A stretch of 31,953 bases of DNA from NCBI GenBank assembly GCA_964426915.1, contig CAYRTD010000026.1, forward strand, positions 1 through 31,953, written 5' to 3'. Positions within the stretch are counted from its first letter, which is position 1. Each line of letters starts with the position of its first letter. Shown piece after piece: positions 7,094-14,090 of this stretch. Below the pieces are notes generated by a model that was not told the DNA's origin, searched no databases, and was given only the letters and a program-made list of their open reading frames with translations. The translations under genes and the position numbers were made by a program. The stretch is from CAYRTD01 sp964426915. GTDB taxonomy: Bacteria; Bacteroidota; Bacteroidia; Bacteroidales; GCA-2748055.

Positions 7094-9412
7094 TCAGTAT
7101 TTACGTTGATAAAGATCTTCAAGCTCGCTGTTTTTTAGTTCTTCCACAAATTTTACCAGGTGGGCGATCATTATCTTCCACATTTTTTTGCCTTTTTCAA
7201 CATTAGCCAGCGTGGGATTTCCCATAACACCTGTTTGACTGATTTTTCTTGTTCTAACATACCATGATACACCTCTGGAGGATGAAAAATCGAGATAAAC
7301 ACTTCCAAAATTGAGCGTTGAATCTATGGCTTTTTCCATTCTGACTAAATGCGGGCGTGTTGCAAGTGAAGTCGAGGTTTCAATTTCTCCTGCATGAATA
7401 TCATTCGGGGTGTCAATAATCTTGATAATATCTTCATCGCTTGTTTCTCCGGTTTCTACACAGACGAATATATTCGCATCACGGTTAATCATTTGTGCAG
7501 CAAATTTGAGGGTTGGCTCATTGTCTCCGTGTCCGTTTAGAATCAATAGCTTTTTTATACCGTTTTTGGCCAGGCTCATACCGATATCATATACCATTTT
7601 GGAAAGAGCCTCATTACTCACGCTTAAGGTTCCTTTAAATTCTTCATGATGATAGGATACTCCATAGGAAATGAGTGGAAGAACAAAAGGTTTAGGGTCA
7701 CTGCATGCTTCCGCCACTTTTTTAGCAAGGTATTCTGCATCAAAAGCATCTACATCTACCGGTAAATGTGGGCCGTGTTGTTCAATTGAACCACAGGGGA
7801 GGATCGCTATATCTACTTTTTTTAATTTTTCTTCAATTTGGGGCCAGGTCATCTCTGTCCATAAGAAATCATGGGTATTCTCATCTGAAGTAAAGGCAGG
7901 TCCTATCTCAAAAGGGTAGGGTGTGCTCATGTCTTCAGAATTTAGCAAATCAAATTCCTTCCATTTTCTATTGATCAGTTTCGCAGATCCCTCTGCATGT
8001 TCCAGATAAATTTTGAAGAGATCATTTCTCAGATTTACCGGAATATCTTTTACCTGTGATCTCTCATTGTCGAATCGCAGCATCATGATCTCCGGATGTT
8101 TCCTTGCCATATTAAGGGTATGCTCATTTTTATCGAGGAGGCCTTTCTCTATCATCAAATGATAAAGATGAGCTGCATCTGAATCAATTTGTTTGATGGA
8201 TTCGGAAGATATTTTTTTCAGACAGTTTTCTTCCTGTTTGGGAGAATATCCACAATTATCAGGATTCATTCCCAGGGCTTTCATCATACCTACTATACGC
8301 CTGCATTTTTCACAGTTTCCGCAGGGATATATTCTCCCCTCTTTTTCATGAGCCGAGTGACATGAAATCTGTTGTGCCTGCAATTCAGGATATCTTTTGA
8401 CCAGTACTTTCATGATAAGCAATTCCGATAAGCTACGTAAAATAGAAAATTGCCTCATATTCCAGCCTTTTTTCATAAAATAGCGTGATAGAGCATAATC
8501 AAAATATCGACTCTGGTCGTAAAGCCCATCGTAATGCGTTATTCCCTGATAATTTAGTTTTCTTGTGGTGTCGTATTCATCTCCTATGATCAGCCTGGCT
8601 ATTCCTTGTTTTTTCATCATTGGCAGGACTCCGAAAAGGAAAACCGCCACTGTCCATAACCTGATAGGATAATCATCCGCCCTTACTGTAGTGAAATCTT
8701 TTCTTATAAAGGGCATGTTGCGAAGGAACCAGTTAAATATACGATCGGAATTAGTCCATACCCGACCGGTATTTGTATCATTCTCTTTTAAGTATCGATA
8801 AGCGTTAATGGCAGTAAACCAGTGTCTTCCTGATTCATTTACGAAATATGGGTATACCTTTTGTCCTAATTCTTTCATCAGTCCGTAACTCAACAGGCTA
8901 TCTTTACCCCCACTGCTAAGAATACATATCTTATTACCATGGGTATTCCAGTGTTCCCATGAATTTTCAAGACTTTTACGTGGAGATGACTGAGGGAAAC
9001 GAAGTTTTGCGACTGTATACTTCTTTTTTTTCTCGAAAGAAAGATCCCTGTATTCATCTTTAATAAATGGATTAGTCCGGAGCAGTTTATTTACATAAAT
9101 CTCCCGTGAGGTATTTTCCATCATGTCTTTCAGCAGACGGATATCTGTGTCGTCAAAAATTCCCTGAAACACTATTTCCTTACAAAATAATCCATAATTG
9201 AGTGCCAGTTGAGAGAGAATAATGGAAGCAAGGTTTTTGTCTGAAATAGAGTCAGGGTCGAAAACTTCATTTTCATAAGAATAGATCAGATCGTTTTTTT
9301 CATTCATTCCATTCGATTTATACAGAACGTAACTCGAACTGATCTTTTTCTTTTCAATTCTGGGTGTTGAAATCTCCAATTTTTCAAAACATATGAAGTT
9401 ACTTAGATTCAT
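7094..9412 (-). CDS. Fusion: N-terminal unknown domain, PP-loop ATP pyrophosphatase with Cys cluster, C-terminal creatininase-type amidohydrolase
   Basis: This 772-residue protein has three visible parts. Residues 1-150 resemble nothing I know. Residues about 160-400 look like an N-type ATP pyrophosphatase: the PP-loop is SGGKDS at 167-172, and a QueC-like cysteine set follows (C351, then C364, C367 and C370 as CGNCEKC). Such domains adenylate a carboxyl or carbonyl group before amidation, thiolation or ligation. Residues about 515-765 are a creatininase family domain with its metal ligands intact: E544 and H546 (SIEQHGPHLPVDVD), D553 or D555, H628 in NGHGDN, and HAGEIETS around 673-680. Creatininase relatives open cyclic amides or trim peptides (MftE). 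The ATG overlaps the stop of the DUF1611 gene by four bases (ATGA), so the two are translationally coupled. The reaction is unknown. Confidence 0.85.
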   Translation of the reverse strand: MNLSNFICFEKLEISTPRIEKKKISSSYVLYKSNGMNEKNDLIYSYENEVFDPDSISDKNLASIILSQLALNYGLFCKEIVFQGIFDDTDIRLLKDMMENTSREIYVNKLLRTNPFIKDEYRDLSFEKKKKYTVAKLRFPQSSPRKSLENSWEHWNTHGNKICILSSGGKDSLLSYGLMKELGQKVYPYFVNESGRHWFTAINAYRYLKENDTNTGRVWTNSDRIFNWFLRNMPFIRKDFTTVRADDYPIRLWTVAVFLFGVLPMMKKQGIARLIIGDEYDTTRKLNYQGITHYDGLYDQSRYFDYALSRYFMKKGWNMRQFSILRSLSELLIMKVLVKRYPELQAQQISCHSAHEKEGRIYPCGNCEKCRRIVGMMKALGMNPDNCGYSPKQEENCLKKISSESIKQIDSDAAHLYHLMIEKGLLDKNEHTLNMARKHPEIMMLRFDNERSQVKDIPVNLRNDLFKIYLEHAEGSAKLINRKWKEFDLLNSEDMSTPYPFEIGPAFTSDENTHDFLWTEMTWPQIEEKLKKVDIAILPCGSIEQHGPHLPVDVDAFDAEYLAKKVAEACSDPKPFVLPLISYGVSYHHEEFKGTLSVSNEALSKMVYDIGMSLAKNGIKKLLILNGHGDNEPTLKFAAQMINRDANIFVCVETGETSDEDIIKIIDTPNDIHAGEIETSTSLATRPHLVRMEKAIDSTLNFGSVYLDFSSSRGVSWYVRTRKISQTGVMGNPTLANVEKGKKMWKIMIAHLVKFVEELKNSELEDLYQRKY

Positions 9413-10497
9413 TTTCTTTGTCTTATTAAAGGTGCTAAGACTTTAAGTAGATCATCAGGGCCGGATTTCAATATATCTATTGCCGGAATTCCAAACTCTT
9501 TTTCAATTTTTGAAGCCTCTTTACGGATCTCATAATCATTCATATTTTCATGGTTGATGGTGATGGCGATAACCTTTTTTTCTGATATTATCTCTATAGC
9601 TTCGATTTGTTTTTGAAGGGGATGGAGAGCATAGCCCGGGAACCCGTCATATTCCTTTCTTTTTGGGGCATGCTGGAGGATCACAAAATCGGGTCTGCCC
9701 GCTGCAAGAAGTTCAAACCCTCCGGGATATGCCGGATTCAGAAGGCTTCCCTGGCCTTCAAGAATAATAACATCGGGGTCTTCGTTCTTCCAGGCTTCGT
9801 GAACAGCATGTTCAATTTCACCGGAAACAAAATCATTTATTAATGAATCAAGAATGATTGTATAATTCGCACCCTGCATCCATGCAGTTTGTCCAGTTCC
9901 TATCAATTCGGCTTTATAACCCTGGTTTCGCAAGCCATGTACAAGAATCCATGCTGATGTCCTTTTTCCAATAGCTGAATCGGTTCCCAGGACAGCAATT
10001 TTCAGGCTGTTTACTTCTTCAATTTTCCCGGTAAAAAAATGAAGCTTGTCCCGAGAGGGAGTTTTTCTTATATCCCTGATAAGGACATTATTATCGCGTG
10101 CATAATTGTAAAATTCTGGGTCATCGGAAATGAAATCGTGTAAACCTGAATCAACATTCATTCCCAGTGCCAAAGCTTTAATTATATCTTTGCGGGCAAA
10201 TTCTTCGAGTCTTCCTCCGTCAGGCGCCAGGCCAATTACAAAATAATGAGGTAAATCATTATTTTTCTTACAATAGTCCCAGGCAGAATCAAGTTCAGCG
10301 AATATAGGGATCTCATTTGGCTTTCCATCCAAAATCTCCCCGGAATCTTTCCCTGCATATTTTGAATCAATAACAGCCTTAACATCATATCTTTGTGTAA
10401 AGCGTACGAGTCCGTGGGCAGTTTTCCCATTGGTTGTATTAAAAGCTCCTTCGCAATATACTATTGCCGGGCCTTCAAAGGTATTATTCATGTTCAT
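9409..10497 (-). CDS. DUF1611 family protein, P-loop type; related to D-glutamate N-acetyltransferase DgcN
   Basis: This 362-residue protein has the two-domain layout of DUF1611: an N-terminal Rossmann-like part (residues 1-150, with IGLAPDGGRL near 88-97) and a C-terminal P-loop NTPase-like part. The nucleotide-type loop is GTDSAIGKRT at 171-180, followed by ELIGTGQTAWMQG (197-209), ILEGQGSLLNPAYPGG (245-260) and FVILQHAPKR. A marine DUF1611 member, DgcN, is reported to N-acetylate D-glutamate, working with the enolase-superfamily racemase DgcA. An epimerase of that superfamily is in this same operon, which supports an N-acyl amino acid step. It starts 10 bases after the PLP enzyme gene ends. 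Whether it uses D-glutamate here cannot be told from the sequence. Confidence 0.85.
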   Translation of the reverse strand: MNMNNTFEGPAIVYCEGAFNTTNGKTAHGLVRFTQRYDVKAVIDSKYAGKDSGEILDGKPNEIPIFAELDSAWDYCKKNNDLPHYFVIGLAPDGGRLEEFARKDIIKALALGMNVDSGLHDFISDDPEFYNYARDNNVLIRDIRKTPSRDKLHFFTGKIEEVNSLKIAVLGTDSAIGKRTSAWILVHGLRNQGYKAELIGTGQTAWMQGANYTIILDSLINDFVSGEIEHAVHEAWKNEDPDVIILEGQGSLLNPAYPGGFELLAAGRPDFVILQHAPKRKEYDGFPGYALHPLQKQIEAIEIISEKKVIAITINHENMNDYEIRKEASKIEKEFGIPAIDILKSGPDDLLKVLAPLIRQRK

Positions 10498-10507
10498 TTG
10501 ATTTAAA

Positions 10508-11497
10508 TTATTTTCTTCCGGTTAAAATTGCCACAAAACGGTCGTTTCCAAAGTTTTCCGTTTTATGATAATTCAGCAATGCTATTAATCCGGCTGTTGA
10601 TGCCGGTAATACATTTAAACCCTCTTTCTCTTTCAGGATTTTAGAATAATAGTTCAGTTTTTGGTCAGATACATCATTAGCCCATCCGTCAGAATTACGA
10701 ATAGCCTGCAGGGCTACATCCCCGTCAAATGAGTGCCAGTTAATGAGAGCTTCGTTTACTGGTGTTTCTTTTATTTTTTCCGGACGAAGATCTGTGCAAT
10801 AGTCCAGACCTTTTTGAAAGGAATAAATTACAGGATTTTTCTTAAAGGAAGAACCCGCAATAAACCGGGGGATTCGGGATGTTTTTCCTCTTTTATAAAG
10901 AGTGACAAATCCGCGATAAATACCTGCTAACATAGTTCCGTTTGAAACAGGTGCTGCAAGAATGCGAGGTGCATCCCGCAATGTGTCATAGATTTCATAG
11001 GCAATTTCTGCATACGAGATCAATTGAAGATGAGTATTGTCTCCTCCGGGGTTTGCATCATAATATTCTTTCTCAACTGCCATATCATGGGAATAAGCTA
11101 CAGATTGTTCATAATCTCCAGGTGTCCTTATGATTTCTGCACCAAGATCAATCATTTCTTGAATCCTTTTGGTGTGGTAGCTTTCAGGTATACAAATCAT
11201 GCATTTGAGGCCTGCGAGATTTGCAGCCAGGGACATAGCTACTCCGTAATTGCCGCATGTTGCCAGAGTAATTGAATCAAATCCTCTTCTGAGTGCATCC
11301 ATACACTGCGCAAAAGCGATCCGGTCTTTCTGAGTTCCTGTTGGATTACCGCCTTCAAACTTTATGTAAAGTTGACGAAGACCTGTTTCTCTTTCAATAT
11401 TTCGCACCCTGGCAAGACTGGTATCACCAACTTCCATATTGAAAATGTCTTCGTAAGCCTCAAGTCGCGTCACAAGATCTTCTTTGGGATCGATCAC
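10508..11497 (-). CDS. PLP-dependent fold-type II enzyme, threonine synthase / cysteate synthase-like
   Basis: The 329-residue protein has the layout of the tryptophan synthase beta superfamily. The PLP lysine is in NPTGTQKDR (threonine synthase has NPTGSFKDR), ATCGNYGVAMSLAA matches the substrate and phosphate loop, and PVSNGTMLAG resembles the glycine-rich loop. Enzymes of this fold do beta-elimination or beta-replacement on serine, threonine, O-phosphoserine or similar amino acids. It is the first gene of the operon, 10 bases before DUF1611. The start shown is a GTG at 11497, the only usual start codon near the N-terminus. The frame stays open 43 codons further upstream and reads like protein, so the true N-terminus may be longer. 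The substrate is unknown, and plain threonine synthesis seems less likely in this setting. Confidence 0.85.
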   Translation of the reverse strand: MIDPKEDLVTRLEAYEDIFNMEVGDTSLARVRNIERETGLRQLYIKFEGGNPTGTQKDRIAFAQCMDALRRGFDSITLATCGNYGVAMSLAANLAGLKCMICIPESYHTKRIQEMIDLGAEIIRTPGDYEQSVAYSHDMAVEKEYYDANPGGDNTHLQLISYAEIAYEIYDTLRDAPRILAAPVSNGTMLAGIYRGFVTLYKRGKTSRIPRFIAGSSFKKNPVIYSFQKGLDYCTDLRPEKIKETPVNEALINWHSFDGDVALQAIRNSDGWANDVSDQKLNYYSKILKEKEGLNVLPASTAGLIALLNYHKTENFGNDRFVAILTGRK

Positions 11498-11626
11498 GAT
11501 TTTTTTTAGATCCCCAGCTTCCTGTGAAATTGCCAGCCCGAATCCCGAAGCGCCATCTATGAGTGCATACGGACTATTTGACGGGTGATGATGTTTGTTT
11601 TCCAGTTTTGTATATTTTTTGTAAAA
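11498..11626 (-). other. In-frame, protein-like extension upstream of the PLP enzyme with no usual start codon
   Basis: Upstream of the GTG at 11497 the same frame is open for 43 codons, back to a TAA. It reads KLENKHHHPSNSPYALIDG and then ASGFGLAISQEAGDLKK, which looks coding, but it has no ATG, GTG or TTG. A run of eight A on the coding strand (11501-11508) lies at the junction. Possible reasons are a rare start codon such as CTG, a frameshift or slippage at the A run, or chance. Confidence 0.45.
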
Positions 11627-11697
11627 TTATATCAAAAATGATCAATTTTCTATGCTGGCAATCAAAAATTTTACTCAAATACAAAAAATGCTCTGAA

Positions 11698-11844
11698 TAG
11701 AGTCGGTCAATAAAGTCAAGTGTCTGGATCATAACCGAATTGTTAATTGGCTGTGAGCTCAATGAAGCTAATTTTCGAGATCAAAGCAGCAACGCAGATA
11801 TCGGATATTATGATCCAGACACCTGACTTTATTGACAGGCACTA
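11698..11844. mobile_element. 147-bp MITE-like element with 37-bp terminal inverted repeats (copy A)
   Basis: The two ends are inverted copies that match at 33 of 37 positions. The left end reads TAGAGTCGGTCAATAAAGTC and so on; the right end read inward begins TAGTGCCTGTCAATAAAGTC. Both continue into GTGTCTGGATCATAA. The interior has no reading frame of note but contains GTGAGCTCA and TTCGAGATCAAAGC, shared with copy C. TA is present at both ends. It lies between the cupin and PLP enzyme genes, 72 bases upstream of the extended PLP frame. No transposase is nearby. Confidence 0.85.
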
Positions 11845-11917
11845 AATAGGTTAATTAACATGTAATCAAAAATAGGATTGTGCTATGGGTGTAATCTGAA
11901 GAAATATAAGTACAAAT

Positions 11918-12259
11918 TTATTTTTTCTTTTTTGGCTTATACCGACTTTTATCTGCAAAAAAATCCATAAGCCAGGTTTTTTCTTTAAAAAATGCGGAGT
12001 GAGGAATACCTGCGGGGATGTAATAACTGTCACCTCCCCTGTATGATTTGGTTTCTCCATCAATAGTGAGTTTCATTTCACCCTGGAAAACCGTTCCCCA
12101 CTGATCACCATGTTTGTGTTCCTCAATTAGTCCGACTGGATCAATTTCAAAAAAGACGATCTGATGATCTTCAGCCTGGGATAACCATCCTTTTACCCCG
12201 TCAAAGGGAATATCTGCCTCAGGTAATTCAGTTATGTTCTTAGGATAAAATGAATTCAT
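11918..12259 (-). CDS. Small single-domain cupin protein
   Basis: The 113-residue protein is a short cupin beta-barrel. Motif 1 reads EEHKHGDQWGTVFQGEMKLTIDG (about residues 45-67), with metal-binding histidines in HKH and a glutamine where a glutamate is often found. Motif 2 reads GDSYYIPAGIPHS (about 76-88), with its histidine. Such proteins bind a metal and act as isomerases, dioxygenases, or sensor-like proteins; the reaction cannot be deduced. The basic KPKKKK tail is unusual but short. It is on the same strand as the operon below but separated by copy A, and lies head to head with the NSS transporter gene, 266 bases apart. It could assist the operon, but there is no direct evidence. Confidence 0.85.
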   Translation of the reverse strand: MNSFYPKNITELPEADIPFDGVKGWLSQAEDHQIVFFEIDPVGLIEEHKHGDQWGTVFQGEMKLTIDGETKSYRGGDSYYIPAGIPHSAFFKEKTWLMDFFADKSRYKPKKKK

Positions 12260-12489
12260 AATTTTCTATTTTCTTAAGAATAATTTACAAATATACGTAA
12301 AAGAAATTGGTAAATTACTTAAGGTAAAACAGAATACGGTGAGTGATTTACTTCACGTGCCAGAATGAATGAGATCAAGCAATTGATAAAGTACTTCAAT
12401 AAAGAGATAGGGAATGCTACTGGTTAAATTATTATTTGCTCAGTGGATAGCAATCGGTTTTTTAGTGGTAAGAGCACTGCCAACTGAAA

Positions 12490-12520
12490 TTTGTTTTCCC
12501 GCCATAATATTCTATCTTCA
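12490..12520 (+). promoter_or_regulatory. Candidate promoter of the NSS transporter: TTTG, 19 bases, TATCTTCA
   Basis: TTTG at 12490-12493 is followed after 19 bases by TATCTTCA at 12513-12520. That is the Bacteroidota -33/-7 spacing, with six of eight bases right in the -7 box. Transcription would begin about at the GTG start codon at 12526, implying little or no leader. Confidence 0.4.
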
Positions 12521-12525
12521 AATCC

Positions 12526-14028
12526 GTGAAAAAAGATTCTTCGGTTAATCAGAGATTTTCTACCCGCTGGGGTCTTCTTTTAAGTACCCTGGGGATAGCA
12601 GTGGGAACAGGTAATATCTGGAGATTTCCACGCATCGCGGCTCAAAATGGCGGTGAAGAAGGGGCAGGTGCATTGATCATCGCCTGGATATGTTTCCTTT
12701 TCCTTTGGAGTATCCCTCTTATAATTGCAGAGTATCTTATTGGTAAAAAACAACGGTCGGGGGTTATGGATTCCTTTTCTTCCGGTATTGGAAAGAAAAA
12801 TGCATGGATGGGGGGCTTTGTTGCTTTTGTAGCAACTGCTATCAGCTTTTTTTATGCAGTTATTGTAGGCTGGTCAATTTTTTATTTTTTTAAATATTTG
12901 GTTAATCCCTTACCTTCTTCCTCCACGGACTCGTTGCAGGTATGGAATAATTTTCAATCGGGATGGCTCCCGTTTCTCTTCCATCTGCTGGCTATTGTAA
13001 TTGGTGCCCTGGCAATTATAAGGGGAGTTAACAGTATTGAGCGAGTGAATAAAATTCTCATACCAACCTTATTATTAATAATAGTGATTTCAGTAATCAG
13101 GGCAATAAGCCTTCCCGGTTCTGGGGAAGGAATTGCTTATCTTTTTCGTCCTCAATGGAGTCAGTTGAGAGACCCCTCACTATGGCTGCAGGCACTTACC
13201 CAGAATGCCTGGGATACTGGGGCAGGATGGGGATTGTTTCTTACCTATGCAGCCTATATGAAAGCTGAACACGGTACGGTAAAAAATGCCTTTATTACAG
13301 GTATCGGTAACAATACAGTCTCCCTGTTAATGGCCATAATGATCTTCGGAACAGTATTTTCCGTAATGCAATCCGGACTCGGTTATTCAAATGCTGAAGT
13401 ACTTGAAGTGATGCAAACCGCAGGCCCTGCAAGCACAGGCCTGACATTCATCTGGATGCCCCAGTTATTTTCGATTATGCCATTCGGCAAACCATTGGCT
13501 GTAATCTTTTTTCTCGGACTCTCATTTGCCGGTTTTTCTTCCCTTATTTCAATGCTCGAACTATCGACCCGTACCCTGGTCGACAGGGGCATAAAGAGGA
13601 GAAAGGCTATATGGATCGTAATATCAGTGGTATACCTACTGGGAATTCCGTCGGCCATGAGCCTTGATCTGCTCAGTAACCAGGACTTTGTTTGGGGAAT
13701 TGGCCTCATGATCTCCGGCGCCCTTATAGCTTTTTATGCTGTGAAATATGGCACGGAGAAAATGAGAGAACAGGTAAAAGAAGATAGCTCTGATTGGGTT
13801 ATAAAAAGATACTGGTCCTTCCTGATGAAATTTTTCATTCCCTTAGCCGCTTCAGCTTTACTGGTATGGTGGTTATATCTTTCTGTTACAGAATTCGCTC
13901 CTGACACTTGGTACAATCCTTTCGCTCCCTTCAGCATCATGAGTTGTATTGTACAATGGACTGCAGCGGCTCTTGTTCTTTATTTTATAAACCGCAGATT
14001 GATTTCTCTAAATAGTGTCTGTCCATAA
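12526..14028 (+). CDS. Neurotransmitter:sodium symporter (NSS/SNF) family amino-acid transporter
   Basis: The 500-residue protein is a LeuT-fold symporter. The first helix carries the hallmark STLGIAVGTGNIWRFPRIAAQNGG (residues about 20-43), with the unwound glycine segment that binds sodium and the amino-acid carboxylate. Helix 6 carries the conserved TQNAWDTGAGWGLFLTYAAY (about 226-245). About 11-12 membrane segments follow one another. Bacterial members import amino acids such as leucine, tryptophan or tyrosine. The start is a GTG at 12526, since the next methionine is far inside the conserved core. The last five codons, NSVCP and stop, lie in a dispersed repeat end (copy B). Its place near the amino-acid-processing operon suggests it may import that pathway's substrate. 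Confidence 0.92.
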   Translation: MKKDSSVNQRFSTRWGLLLSTLGIAVGTGNIWRFPRIAAQNGGEEGAGALIIAWICFLFLWSIPLIIAEYLIGKKQRSGVMDSFSSGIGKKNAWMGGFVAFVATAISFFYAVIVGWSIFYFFKYLVNPLPSSSTDSLQVWNNFQSGWLPFLFHLLAIVIGALAIIRGVNSIERVNKILIPTLLLIIVISVIRAISLPGSGEGIAYLFRPQWSQLRDPSLWLQALTQNAWDTGAGWGLFLTYAAYMKAEHGTVKNAFITGIGNNTVSLLMAIMIFGTVFSVMQSGLGYSNAEVLEVMQTAGPASTGLTFIWMPQLFSIMPFGKPLAVIFFLGLSFAGFSSLISMLELSTRTLVDRGIKRRKAIWIVISVVYLLGIPSAMSLDLLSNQDFVWGIGLMISGALIAFYAVKYGTEKMREQVKEDSSDWVIKRYWSFLMKFFIPLAASALLVWWLYLSVTEFAPDTWYNPFAPFSIMSCIVQWTAAALVLYFINRRLISLNSVCP

Positions 14029-14033
14029 TGTCC
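14013..14033. repeat. Solo end of the dispersed MITE-like family (copy B)
   Basis: The 21 bases starting TAGTGTCTGTCCATAATGTC match the left end of copy C exactly over that stretch and resemble the outer end of copy D. The element lies between two convergent genes. It covers the final codons and TAA (14026-14028) of the NSS transporter gene. How far it extends beyond 14033 cannot be told; the sequence to 14090 has no match in this window. Confidence 0.75.
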
Positions 14034-14090
14034 GTTTGCTGCGTTATGCTCGCCGGGAACTGAGCCTGAAGTCCTTTTGTCCGAATTCCA

